NCBI GenBank assembly: GCA_934045905.1
Contig: OW203769.1
Span: 2,309,202 to 2,373,201 of the forward strand
Length of the DNA: 64,000 nucleotides
Reading direction: 5' to 3'
Source: Leuctra nigra
Lineage: Eukaryota > Arthropoda > Insecta > Plecoptera > Leuctridae
In this document: positions 46,413 to 57,720 of the stretch, piece after piece
Position numbering within the stretch: position 1 is the stretch's first letter
How the letters are laid out: the number at the start of each line of letters is the position of its first letter
Notes under the pieces: model-generated
Database searches by the model: none
What the model saw: only the letters and a program-made list of their open reading frames with translations
Told to the model about the DNA's origin: nothing
Program-made: the position numbers and the translations under genes

Positions 46413-47066
46413 TATCACTATTAACAGCGATACAAGGTATAGTATAGTAAAAAAAGCAAGATAATTACAATGTTACACATATTACCATTTTATTATTACT
46501 TAGGTAATGAAAAACTGGTCTTTATTTATGTCAAAATTAGATGTTTAAATTGCGAGGTGAAATGTCGCGTGATAAGTCAGCTGGATTTTGAGGTTATGGT
46601 GACACTTGAATTCGTGGGTGACAGATTGGTGATGGCAAACATTTATGCATTTCTCTTTCGTCTGCTTTTGAGATTGGCTACCGAATAAAAGCGAAGGGAT
46701 TTTAGTAGCTCGACATTTTGCTTGCTTTTCACAAATAATTTTTTCAAAATTTTGCCATTATTTTATATAATATTTACAAATATTATTTTTAGGATAAAAA
46801 AAAAAGAAATTAAGAAAGTACTATTTCAAAATGTTGCAAAAATTTTATAAAATTTTCACAAGTCAATGTAAAAATAATTTAAAATATTTTACCTTATAGC
46901 TTCATAATTTTTTTATAATTTATAAAAATCTTGACAAATTATTTTTTGGGGAACATTTTACAAGATTTTGGCTAAATTTTGTCAAAAATTTCAAAATTAA
47001 CAGAAAATGTTCCAAAATAATGATTGAAATGTAGAAATAATCTGACAATCTCAGATGGGATGATGT

Positions 47067-47130
47067 TTAGTATATGAACTGCAAATTTTCCGGAGGTCAA
47101 ATCTTTTAAAATTTGCAGTTCATATACTAA
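47067..47130. repeat. perfect 23-bp inverted repeat (hairpin)
   Basis: 47067-47089 is the exact reverse complement of 47108-47130 around an 18-base loop (core tatatgaactgcaaatttt / aaaatttgcagttcatata). It lies inside the TIR element 44541-47569. It could be a remnant of a small foldback or a transcribed hairpin, and nothing in the sequence shows expression. Confidence 0.7.
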
Positions 47131-47839
47131 AATAATGATTCGTGAAAATAGAAGTCAAAATAACATAGAGAAAATATTTTAATATTTGTGAATATATTTA
47201 GCAAAATTGTGCGTCAACTAATTAAATAACATGTTTTTAAATAAAGTAAAACCTACCTTGAAGACATATTTTAATTCTAAAATTGTTTCTTCAAAGAGTT
47301 TGAAACAAAACTTAAAATCACAACATACTTTAAACATTCGAATTTTCATTTTAAAATAATACTGCAATTTCATTGGACGGTTTAAAACGGAAGTGACGTA
47401 AGGATACCGCCAACTTTGAAAGATCTAAATACAATTTATATCTCAACGATTTTTATTGTTATCCTTATACAATCACACTGGTTGCTAGTGAACGATAATG
47501 ATCGTTAGGGAAACCATTATTGTTATTGATATTGTTAGCATTTGGGAAAGTTATACAATCGCACTGCAGATCCATTTATATTTAATTATTGTTTCGGTTT
47601 GTTTTGAAAAAAAATATCAAGAGTTAGAATTGAGTTGCCATTGAGATCGATAGTTCTGTGAGGGTCAAGTCAATTGTCACGATCAGTCAATTCGTCAGCA
47701 AGAGTGGTTCGAGGATTGCGCCACCTATTATACCTTGATCAGAAATTTTTTACATGGTTATTTTTGATGTGTTATTTTTATTTTGATATCACTACTTTTC
47801 AGTGCTGAATTTTTAGATTTCTTCTATTTTTTTTTAATT

Positions 47840-48760
47840 GAAGAGACTTGGCTGGTATTTTTACACGGAGTGTTTTTTATGGGGATATCACTCCTTTTTT
47901 CAGTTTATTATTACAACTTGTAACATATTGTGGCACCAAAGATTATAATTCTTTTAAAAAATAAGATTTTGTGATTTGGTTGCTAAGAAAAGTTGTGCTT
48001 GTTACTGTGTTAATGCTATAAAAAATATGTTACAAAGTATAGCAAAAGTTTCGTTCCAATCGGTCCAGCCGTTCTCGAGTTACGGCATCACTTCCGGTTT
48101 TCAAAATGGTGGTTGACATCACTGCCACCTAAAATTTGTATCTATAAATGTTATGTAACATTATAAGCCTTCTGAATATGTAGTTATTGATATAAGAGAT
48201 GATTTTAGTCAGATTTGTCATTTTTATGACGTCATTTCCGGTTTAGGTTATAGAACATTTCTTCTTTCACTATTGGTATTCCTTATAGATGACCTTCTAA
48301 ATCGAATGGCGCTAATTTCGTTCTAATCGGTCCAGCCGTTTTTGATATATGACATCACTTCCAGTTTAAAAATGGCGGCACAAAAAATTTATAAGAACAA
48401 AGGTATCATCAGACGCCAAAAGTGCACATGTGGTAAAATTTTCATATCGATCGGTTCAGCCGTTTAGGCTGTGGCGGTGATAGCAACGTTTCCTGATATC
48501 TGAATCTGAATCTGAATCTGAATCTGAATCATCATCATCAGATAGCTTTTAAAAGGGGTGTAATTTCACTGTTTTCACGGTCCTCTAGCACCCAAACGGC
48601 ATAACGTATTGTTCCCAAATTTGGTATATGTTGTCAGGTGGGCCATAGTTCGAAATTAAGTTATTTCGCAACAATGTGAGATTTCCCAATTTTGAGATCC
48701 AGTAGGCCGAAAATGCCATGTTGTTGCTTACAGTAAAAGTGTTTGGTCTGCTCCTCAGTT
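47840..48760. mobile_element. copy of the CRE-ETS-module repeat family (degenerate)
   Basis: It starts with gaagagacttggctggtatt, then acacggagtgttttttatgg, shared with 54485-54530 and 57085-57128. Degenerate tRacRtcacttccggttt...aatggYgg modules follow near 48088, 48230 and 48350. It ends with cacggtcctctagcacccaa, tttggtatatgttgtc, gggccatagttcgaaattaag and ccgaaaatgcca, the same end found at 55833-56000 and inverted at 53040-53222. A (TCTGAA)n microsatellite lies at about 48503-48533. No protein is encoded. Confidence 0.7.
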
Positions 48761-50280
48761 TATTAGGCATTTACGGTATGTTGAGTGAGTGTGAGTGTAT
48801 AGTACGAGTGTATACATGGCACATTACATGGCATGGCCATTACATGGCACATGGCGATGTGGCGAAATCAGAGAGTTTTTTTTTTATGGAGTTACATATT
48901 TTTATGGATTTTAATGAAGATTATTCAAGACATAGGAAATTTCTTATAACTGTTCTGCTACGTCGCGCAAATAAGTGATACGTGATGGAGCCACTTCTGG
49001 AAAGATGGCTACTGTCAGTCTACAGATTCACTTATTTGCTTTTACAGATCGTGTTTCCAAGTGCAGTGGAAAAGGAGCAACAATTGAAATTTAAATTCAG
49101 TTATAAATTTACTTTTATAGCCATACCAAACATTTTGGCATCATCCGCCATTTACCTAGTACCACAATAGCCACCAGAGTGCAGTCGTGTTCCTTGTTTT
49201 CTCGAATAGAAATCATAAAAATTGCCATCACTCTCGATAATTTGTCATGGATATTTGATACAACACATTTTTTAAGACGCTGTAGCATAAATAATTAGTT
49301 TACCTTTCAATTTAACTTTGAAGATATTTCATTTAAGAAAGTATTACCCGAACTATGACCAATCATAGGTATAGTCATTCTGTTATTTTCTATTATGTCC
49401 TTTAAAAGTGTAAAGGTGTCGCTGGCTTCGCTCAACCAATCAAAATGAATATATTTCTCAAGCACACGTTAGAAAGAAGTTTCCGAACCACCCCTTAGGC
49501 ATGACACCTGACATTTTACTTCGTCATAACTGGCAAATTTAAAAAAGCGCCATTTTCCTCTGATTTCACTTTCTAAATAAGAACAACCTGTAGAACAGAA
49601 AGACAACTCCTTCAATCTAAAGGTCTTTATGTTGATGTCAAAGCTAAAGCTCTAACGAGGAGTCGAACCAAAGACGTCTATTGAGCGACATCGATATGGT
49701 CTCGAGTGCCATCTGGTATCCAATTAGCTAATGAACGAGTAGACAAGATGGCAGCGGCTCAGGAATCAAGATGGCGGCGCACTCTCGTCGCCAAGTGTTT
49801 GAGATCATTATTGTCGAGTGTGCCTCGAGGTTGGAGGTCAAAGAAAATGTATCAGGGTTCTATTTTCTGTGAAGAATTTGAGTAAGATAGACGTAGACAA
49901 TCTAAAGTTTGGTGACTTGATGCACAAACTGATGAAAATACACGGATGAATATAATCTACATGATTGGTCCTATAATTGGCACTTGAAGGACTCTTGACC
50001 ATCCAAAGAAAACACACAAATCGAAATATAATGATTACCATACGTAATTAAATGATCGTAATAGCCAATTAAAAAGAAAACCGGACATCAATTTGACAAT
50101 AATGATTAGGAAATTCGAGTGACTTCATCAATTATCAATTTATCAAACATCCGCCGTGTGCGTGACGATCGACAAGTGGATACGAAGTGTGTTCTTGGCT
50201 TTTAGTTCTCTTCTCTTTGAAAGATTTGACAGTCAACTTTTTGCTTTTTTTCTCATTATATCAGCTAACTATTATAATAT
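48761..50280. other. intergenic; degenerate tRNA-like repeat on the minus strand
   Basis: Read on the minus strand, 49660-49735 has an A-box-like ttagctaattgg followed about 60 bases later by a perfect B box ggttcgactcc. No full cloverleaf is found, so it is probably an old tRNA-derived SINE. The rest is AT-rich, with a tggcac/catgg short repeat near 48812-48850 and no gene seen. Confidence 0.4.
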
Positions 50281-50720
50281 TAGAAAAACGCTCTGTGTAA
50301 CGCGTTGAAAAACAAGCCTTCGCATTGCATACGATTTAATATATATGTGAAAGTTGCTGCTCTTAAATTGACCTTGGAAAATGGAAACCGTTAAGATGAT
50401 AGCACGGGTCAAACTTAATAAATATTTTAAAATTTCTTTGTTGAACTTGCAAAATATGTCAAAAAAAGCAAAAAAATAGGTAACAAAAAAATGTCAATAG
50501 CTCTTGAATGGCTTTACAGATTTGTCTGTAAATTGTCAACAACACCTAAGCTGTTAGTCCCAATGACTCACTGCATGCAACTAATTAATAACACGATATT
50601 GTTCAAAAACCATACACGTGACCGACCGCTCATATGACATTAGTACGTGTGCAAAATTTCAGACCGATTGGTTGAACAGTGTGACCTGGACGTACAAAAA
50701 TAGAAAGAAAGTGACACACG
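50281..50720 (+). repeat. dispersed repeat (family also at 14540-14800)
   Basis: It shares aaaacgctctg, gtaacgcgtt, gccttcgcattgc, agttgctgctct and gaccttggaa in order with 14545-14640, and the later part gcaaaatttcagaccgattg, gttgaacagtgtgacctgg with 7366-7415. The reverse complement of the first part is found near 57290-57345. It is a multi-copy non-coding repeat of unknown class. Confidence 0.55.
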
Positions 50721-52585
50721 AGTTTAAGAATACCTACATAGGTATTTGTAAAATTTGAACAAATAATGACATTAAACGCCTGTTATTGTTTTAGGTAAAA
50801 CGCATAATTCCGCAACTACCTACCCATGTCTAGACTGTAGTTAATTCATACATAAACTTATAAATTAATTAATAAAATTGACTGCTTAGAATCTTGTGTA
50901 CATACAGCATACTTGATTGGGCCACTTACCTAGTCGATTTACCTGCATTCTGATTATGGAGCTTTATACATGCACTCTATTTTGCTTTCAGTTCAGCTTT
51001 AAGTGTAAATTGTCAGAGAATTATCACACCTGTAACAGCGAACAACAAAATAGAATATTACTTGTTTTAATGGTAAATTCGGAAAACATTTTTAGGGTAA
51101 CATAGGAAAACATTTTTGATATTGCCATTTTGTTATTTTGATCCTTGTTAAATTTTATGTAATGCTTTGATGTTTTGAACAACATATTTGTTGGAATAAC
51201 ACACATTTTAACACTCAAATGTGTAAATTATCATTCATCAATATAAAATTTAAATTCAATTGACATTAAGGCGGGCAAATTGTATTCCTGTTGAGTAATG
51301 ACATATTTATCAACCAACAATGTTGTTGCCTAGATTACAATAAAATATGGATCACTCGATAAGAATGCCGTTTTCCCGCAAAATTGTTCACTGAATTAAA
51401 ATTCGTATTTATGATTCAATTGAAAATTACTGCATATTATTGCTTTCCTTTCAAGAAGTTACTTCCAAAGTCACTGGGCGACCACTCAACTAAATCCCAC
51501 AACATTCTCCATTGCCAATTAGCGACGCCTTTAACGAGTTACGTAACATTAAGTTGGATTGAAACCCACGCTTCTTCCCCCGCGAGCTTTGTAACCCGAT
51601 TCGACGCCTAAACTTCAGTTCTGCTCCCACATATCACGTGTCACTCGGCACTCCCGACCGACCGCGCACGATCAGGTGTCTCTGTGTACCCAGCGGTATC
51701 CATGACGACGGAGAAAGTGGTATATCTGCACACCACGCTCTTTGCTTCTCGTGTTAACCATAGGGAACAAAGAACTCGAGTCTTGAAGATATTCGGAAAA
51801 CCAATTTGATGAGAGAAGCGAGCGTCAACGTTCAAAACTTAGAGTTGGAATCTCTGTTTCTTGTTTATTTTAAACTAAGTAATTGGTCAGGTCAATAGAG
51901 TTACAAAAGGTAATATAATTACCTTCATTCAATCAGAGCCTTCAAGATTTTCATTATTTATGAATGAAAGTCCAAATTAGGGATTTGGAGATTGATTTTA
52001 ATTTCTTAATTATAAATTAAAATCTAAATTAATCAAATTTTAATAAAACAATTGACGGGTTATATTTAAAATAGTAATTATTCAATTTTAAAATTTCGAA
52101 AAAGTCGAAAATTTCTTGTGATTTGACATTTAGTTGTTTAATTTAATTAGTTAATAACTACGAAAGTTGCAGGAATTCAGCTTAAGGGCTTACATTTTTG
52201 GGTTTCTCATGGTCGAATTAGTAAGTACACAAATTTTTATGTTTCTATTACTATTTGCACAATTGTTGGGTTTATGTACTGCTCTAACCGAACTATTCAA
52301 CTCTAATTCAAGAAATAAAATAATTTCCCGACATAATAATACCCTATTACTGAGTGAATGAATTCAACTGGTAGTCGGACAAGTAAAGGAACGTTTTATT
52401 TTTCAAAACACGCGATCCGATTGGCTGTCAGGCGTCACGCAACGGAAGCCGGTTAATGCGGCAGTCACGTGACCTGTCTGGGCCAATCAGGATGCTCGTC
52501 AGCGGCATTTCATTTGCGTGGGACAATTTCCCGAGTTCGGAAGAAGACGAAGAAGAGGAGAGGTTTTGTTTGCAATCTTGTTGAC
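50721..52585. other. intergenic, no gene recognised
   Basis: AT-rich, with several small ORFs lacking domains. 51880-52130 is especially AT-rich. I see no RNA gene or mobile-element boundary. Confidence 0.4.
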
Positions 52586-52589
52586 ATAA

Positions 52590-52966
52590 TGACGTCACGC
52601 AGTGGAATGGCACGAGGTGAAATAATTACAAGTGTGTTTAAAACGTGTGACGTGATTGCGTTGATAGCGAACACGATCGCGTTTGAATCAATCATTGAGT
52701 GAGCGAAGCGAGCGTAATCAAGATTCTCAAAACTTTATTTTATTGTCAGCAGTGCCCAGGTCAAACCGTTCATCCAATCGACCTGAAATTTTGCATACTA
52801 TAATTAATGTAATCTAAGTGGTCTCGTATATAGGTAGTTTTGGAACAGGATCCTGTGATATGTTGAAAATAAAAACTGGACAGTGCAACGGATCAACATG
52901 AAGTTTTGCATGGTCATTGGGACCATTATTTTAGGTGTTTTTGTTGATTTTCAGACTAATCGGTAG
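52590..52966 (+). repeat. dispersed repeat related to 57340-57480
   Basis: gacgtcacgcagtggaatgg, gtgtgtttaaaacgtgtgac and aacacgatcgcgtttgaatc match gatgacgtaacgcagtggaa, gtgtgtataaaacgtgtgac and gacacggacgcgtttgatc at 57350-57475 in the same order. The second copy has about 20 extra bases. The 3' part (caatcgacctgaaattttgc) relates to the repeat fragments at 970, 7366 and 50650. The two copies sit on either side of the 52967-57128 element cluster. Confidence 0.55.
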
Positions 52967-53250
52967 TTATCTAGTGGAGCGGTCGCTCCACGCCAGCCAA
53001 GTCGTACAGCGCGCGCACACTCTCATTTAAAAAGGCTGGAGCAACCCACTTTTACTGTAAGCATCAAAGTGGCATTTTCGGCCTCCTGGATGTCAAAATT
53101 GGAAAATCTCACATTGTTGCGAAATATCTTAATTTCGAGCTATGGCCCACCCCACCACATAAACCAAATTTGAGAACAATAGGTTATGCCGTTTGCGAGC
53201 TAGAGGGCCGTGAAAACCGTGTAATTGTACGGCTTTCAGATAATAATAAT

Positions 53251-54538
53251 CCCAGAAAAAAACACTCCGTGTAAAAAAGGCAGCCAAGTCTCTTTACTTT
53301 AAAAAAATTCAACACCGAAAAGGAGTGATATCAAAAAAGGAGCCAAGTCAATGACATTTCCAAATATTTAATCGTATCTTTGAAATAAAAGTATAAACAC
53401 CGAGAAATACTTTACAAAAGGACTTGGCGCATCGTTTTTTTAAAGACATCATTCTATCCTAAAAGTGGAAAGAAATTTACAAGTAGGTACATTTTCCTCT
53501 TTCTATTAGAGCCAGAATCTATGAATCAAGCTACTTTTAGTAATGACTATTTTATAGTTTTGTCAATGGCGATAGAAGCATGATTTTATGCTGTAATATA
53601 TAAGTAATATAAGGGTGAAAGAATTACATAACAATTGGAAGTAATGAGAATGTAGGTTTCTTTGGAAAACTTCCATGGAGTCAGGAGTAAGGATCCTCAT
53701 CAGTGTGTTGTGTCTAATGTCCGCCCGTCCGATCGGGTAGCTCAGTTGGTAGAGCTCTCGCCCGGCAAGTGAGAGGTCCCAAGTTCGTGCCCCGGTTCGG
53801 TCGGATATTTTTCACAACACACATCCCTTCATATCAATTGGAAGTGGGCTCATACATATTCTTGCAGTACTGTTAATATGGCGATATTAGACTGGTATCT
53901 TTTCATAATTTGATCTTGACTGAAGGAAATCATGAAACGTTGTCAAATAATTACTAACTAATGGAAAACAATTATATATTTTTGAAGTGTCAAGTGTATA
54001 AAGTTAAATTTTTTAATAGAAATTCAATATGACTGTCTTCTTTGTGAAATGTATTTTTATAAAATGTGTATTAATAGAAATTGTTACATGATGAGAAGGT
54101 ATAACGCATGAGACTTAATTATATTCACCACGAAACAATATTACGAAGATAACTATTGTGTATATTTATAGAAAGCATAGACAACAAGTTTCATAGCGTA
54201 TATAATCATATAGAAAATATTTTACAGAAGGTATGTATAATATGTACCTAATTGAAAGATGTTTCCCTATTATTCTAAACATTCAAAATGACGGTTGTAT
54301 ATAAATGGCACATGCTTATGAATAGAAAAATGTCTTTAAAAAAACGATGCGCCAAGTCCTTTTGTAAAGTATTTCTCGGTGTTTATACTTTTATTTCAAA
54401 GATACGATTAAATATTTGGAAATGTCATTGACTTGGCTCCTTTTTTGATATCACTCCTTTTCGGTGTTGAATTTTTTTAAAGTAAAGAGACTTGGCTGCC
54501 TTTTTTACACGGAGTGTTTTTTTCTGGGATATCACTTC
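53251..54538. repeat. inner inverted repeat with about 200-bp arms
   Basis: 53251-53449 (cccagaaaaaaacactccgt ... gcgcatcgtttttttaaaga) is mirrored at 54330-54538. The 880-bp spacer is AT-rich and contains the tRNA-like sequence at 53731-53803. The same arms occur as a compact hairpin at 56734-57128 with a spacer of only about 80 bp. The long spacer here therefore looks like an insertion or capture into the compact form. Confidence 0.75.
53731..53803 (+). pseudogene. tRNA-like sequence (Ala GGC-like), probably a SINE head
   Basis: It folds as a tRNA: acceptor stem GATCGGG/TTCGGTC (with wobble pairs), D arm GCTC-AGTTGGTA-GAGC, anticodon stem CTCGC/GTGAG, loop CCGGCAA (anticodon GGC), T loop TTCGTGC. 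Against function, position 33 is C in place of the conserved U, the T stem CCAAG/CCCGG has two mismatches, and the B box is damaged (agttcgtgccc). It is flanked by gtgttgtg (about 53705) and its mirror cacaacac (about 53813). It is best read as a decayed tRNA gene or tRNA-derived SINE. Confidence 0.6.
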
Positions 54539-54689
54539 TTTTGTTAGTTTATTCATACAGCTTGTAGCACAGCTTGTGTCCGTGCAAGAACTTATTTCTT
54601 TAAAAAAATACGCCTATGCCGATTTGGATACTTAGAAAAGTTGCGTTTGGTATATAAGATTAAAATAATTATCCAAGAAGAATAGCTTT

Positions 54690-55140
54690 AAGTTTCGTTA
54701 CAATCGGTCCAGCCGTTTTCGATATATGACGTCACTTCCGGTTTTAGCAATGGCGGCCGAAAATAATGTCGTCTTGAATTCATAATTATTACTCCTACAC
54801 ATTTCCAAAATTTGGTTGCAATCGGTACAGCCGTTTTTGATATATGACGTCACTTCCGGTTTTAACAATGGCGGCCGAAAATAATGTCGTCTTGAATTCA
54901 TAATTATTAGTACAACACATTTCCAAAATTTGATTGCAATCGGTACAGCCATTTTCGATATTTGACGTCACTTCCGGTTTTAACAATGGCGGCCGAAAAT
55001 AATGTCGTCTTGAATTCATAATTATTAGTCCAACACATTTCCAAACTTAGGTTGCAATCGGTACAACCGTTTACGATATATGACGTCACTTCCGGTTTTA
55101 AAAATGGCCGCCGAGAACACTGCAACCTTGAATTTATAAT
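54690..55140. repeat. 118-bp tandem repeat, about four units, each with a CRE-ETS-YY1-like module
   Basis: gacgtcacttccgg starts at 54728, 54846, 54964 and 55082, exactly 118 bp apart. Each unit has tgacgtcacttccggtttta followed by atggcggccg, then cttgaattcataattatta and ttgcaatcggtacagccgtt. TGACGTCA is a CRE octamer, cacttccgg is an ETS site (CCGGAAGT on the other strand), and aatggcggc matches the YY1 core. The motif identities are established knowledge. Whether proteins bind here is unknown. Confidence 0.85.
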
Positions 55141-55812
55141 TATTTACAAAGTACGTTTACTTATATCTATTTTAAAGTATAAAGTGGTGAATTTAGCGTC
55201 ATTTAGCATATTTATGACGTCATTTCCGGTATAGGTCATAAAATGTGTGACGTCATTTCCGGTTTCGATATTTGAATCATCAAATATTACTGATTACATA
55301 AAGTTGACCGTCTAAATCGTTTAGCGCTGGTTTTGTTCTAATCTGTTTAGCCGTTTTTGAGACATGATGTCACTTCCGGTTTCAAAATGGCGGCTTCCGG
55401 TTGGTTTTATAACAAGTCAAATGAAATATCAAAAGTAAAAACGTTACATAAATATCAAGACAATCGGATCAACAGTTGTTGCTGAAATGCAAATCGATGT
55501 ATATTAAATTTCATGACGTCATTTCCGGTTTATTTAAAATAATGTTCAGTCTTTTGATATTGATAATCCATATAGATGACCGTCTGAAACGATTGGCGCA
55601 AATTTCGTTCCGATCGGTCCAACCGTTGACGAGATATGACGTCACTTCCGGTTTCAAAATGGCGGCACAAAAAATTCATGGGGACAAGGTTAAATCAGAC
55701 GCCAAAAGTGCACACGTGGTAAAAATGTGAGATCAATCGGTTCAGCCGCTTAGGCTGTGGCCTGTTTACCGGATTTTAGCTCCAGCCTACTACTACTAAG
55801 ATTATTATTATG
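55141..55812. repeat. degenerate CRE-ETS modules inside the 3.1-kb element
   Basis: tgacgtcatttccgg or close variants occur near 55214, 55247, 55368, 55515 and 55637, several followed by aaaatggcggc. Spacing is irregular, so these are older copies of the 118-bp module or of its source. Confidence 0.7.
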
Positions 55813-56081
55813 AAAACCGCCCTAAAACACAGTTTTCACGGCCCTCTAGCGCGCAAAGGGCGTAACCTATTGTTCCCAAATTTGGTATATGTTGTAGGGT
55901 GGGCCATAGCTCGAAATTAAGATATTTCGCAACAATGTGAGATTTCTCAATTTTAAGATCCAGTAGGCCGAAAATGCCACTTTGATGCTTACAGTAAAAG
56001 TGGGTTTGCTCCAGCCTTTATATGAGAGTGTGCGCGCGCCGTACGACTTGGCTGGCGTGGAGCGACCGCTCCACTAGATAA

Positions 56082-57128
56082 TAATGATGATGATGATGAT
56101 GATTCATCTTCCAATAAATTCCGCGGTCTCCGCCACAGCCTAAACGGCTGGGTTGATTGACCAGAAATTTTCACCACATATACAGCTTGTCTGCCTGATG
56201 ATACCTCGCCCTTATACATTTTTTGTGCCGCCATTTTGAAACCGGAAGTGACGTCATATCTCAAAAACGGCTTAACCGATCGGAACGAAATTTGCGCCAA
56301 TCGATTCAGACGGTCCTCTTTATGAAATAACAGTAGTTAAATTAAAGTTTTCTAATTACTGAAACCGGAAATGACGTCATAGTTAAGCGAAATCTGCCTA
56401 AATTCACTTCCCTTTATATAAAAACCAACTACATATTCAGAAGTCTTAAAATGAAATATTAGTATTTATATACAAATTAATACAATGTGTAAGAGCTTTC
56501 AGCCGCCATTTTAAAAACCGGAAGTGATGCCATATCTCGAAAACGGCTGGACCTATTGGAACGATGCTTTCGCAATTCTTCATGGTATATCACTTTAAGT
56601 ATATATTTAGCTCCAAACAATATTTTTTTTAGTTAATTATTCGGAAATGGCTTATTTTTTTAAAAGAATTAGCCATTGTTGCCCCAAAAAGTTTTACAAG
56701 TTGTGTAAATAAACTAAAAAAAATATTTGATATCCCCATAAAAAACACTCCGTGTAAAAAAAACAGCCAAGTCTCTTCAACTAAAAAAAAATATTATGAA
56801 ATCTAAAAATTCTGCACTGAAACGTAGTGATATCAAAAAATGAGCCAATTCAAAACTTTATTTGAAAATTAAAAAATACTTGGCGCATCGTTTTTTTAGG
56901 GCATTGTAGGTAAAGGTACTATAAGTATATGTATTTATATCTAGCCTATACTTCTAAGCTATTTATATACACGATGCGCCAAGTATTTTTTAATTTTCAA
57001 ATAAAGTTTTGACTTGGCTCATTTTTTGATATCACTACGTTTCAGTGCAGAATTTTTAGATTTCATAATATTTTTTTTTAGTTGAAGAGACTTGGCTGTT
57101 TTTTTTACACGGAGTGTTTTTTATGGGG
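56082..57128. mobile_element. second, inverted copy of the module family with a compact terminal hairpin
   Basis: After a (GAT)n microsatellite (about 56080-56104), modules appear in reverse orientation: ccggaagtgacgtcatatct (about 56241), ccggaaatgacgtcat (56366) and ccggaagtgatgcc (56519). The segment ends with inverted arms 56734-56890 (ccccataaaaaacactccgt ... ggcgcatcg) and 56972-57128. The shared arms tie it to 53251-54538 and 47840-48760. The element has no coding capacity. Confidence 0.7.
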
Positions 57129-57284
57129 TTGATATTATAGGAACATTTTTACGTGTTTGGAAATATTAGTCAAATTTCTTGAAGAAAATGTTAGATATAT
57201 TTTATCACTGCATCTTTGACGCATCTCGTTTCGGGTTTTTCCATGGCCTGTAGAGCAGAAACTTGCAAACGGATATCAAATCGC

Positions 57285-57480
57285 ATGCAATACGAATGCT
57301 CGCTCATCGACGCGTTACACAGAGCGTAACGCAGATGACGTAATGACTCGGCGATGACGTAACGCAGTGGAATGTGAGGCATTCCGACACGAAACAAACC
57401 TCGGGAAGTAATTATGAAAGTGTGTATAAAACGTGTGACGTGTTTGTGTTGATAACAGACACGGACGCGTTTGATCAATC
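57285..57480. repeat. dispersed repeats flanking the cluster
   Basis: 57290-57345 is the reverse complement of the 50281 repeat start (cgcgttacacagagcg). 57345-57480 matches 52590-52700. A third partial ttacacagagcgttg occurs at about 59211. No gene is visible. Confidence 0.5.
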
Positions 57481-57720
57481 ATATTTACACTTGGTCATGT
57501 GACACCATGTCATGTGACACTGACGCGAATCAAATGTTTAATAAGAGAAACACTTTTGTTTCCAGGTAACAAAGTTCAACGGCACGAGCTGAGTTGGTTC
57601 CGTGCTTCATTCATGTGTGAGAAGTTTAACGTTTTTGCGTAAATAAATGTTGTACATTAAAGGTAGAAAGGCGGAAGTCCATTTTATCGATTTTGCGTTG
57701 CACACTTTTCATTGAAGTAT

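Larger units (their letters stand above)
44541..47569. mobile_element. terminal-inverted-repeat element carrying an inserted LINE
   Basis: gcagtgcgattgtataactt (from about 44541) is mirrored by aagttatacaatcgcactgc near 47569. A second, subterminal gtgtgattgtata occurs about 60-80 bp inside each end, followed by weaker matches. No clean target-site duplication is visible. The interior is AT-rich and non-coding apart from the LINE fragment at 44721-46412, which must have inserted after this element did. The superfamily is not clear; CAGTG-type ends would allow hAT. Confidence 0.6.
52967..56081. mobile_element. 3.1-kb element with long inverted ends and terminal hairpins
   Basis: Outer ends ttatctagtggagcggtcgc and gcgaccgctccactagataa are inverted, and inversion continues for about 250 bp (52967-53222 versus 55815-56081). 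Each end carries a short hairpin, gtggagcg-gt-cgctccac (52974-52991) and gtggagcg-ac-cgctccac (56057-56074), next to CTAG. Inside are an inner inverted repeat (53251-53449 / 54330-54538) around a tRNA-like sequence, then a 118-bp tandem repeat and degenerate CRE-ETS modules. No transposase or helicase is encoded. Hairpin plus CTAG ends recall Helitron 3' ends, but the symmetrical long inverted ends do not fit classical Helitrons, so the class is open. Confidence 0.72.

Noticed and set aside
53731..53803. Functional tRNA-Ala gene
   Set aside because: C at position 33, two T-stem mismatches and a damaged B box argue for a tRNA-derived repeat or pseudogene.
52971..56077. Classical Helitron
   Set aside because: The hairpin next to CTAG is suggestive, but both ends carry it in inverted orientation, there is no TC start, and the flanks do not show an A/T insertion site.
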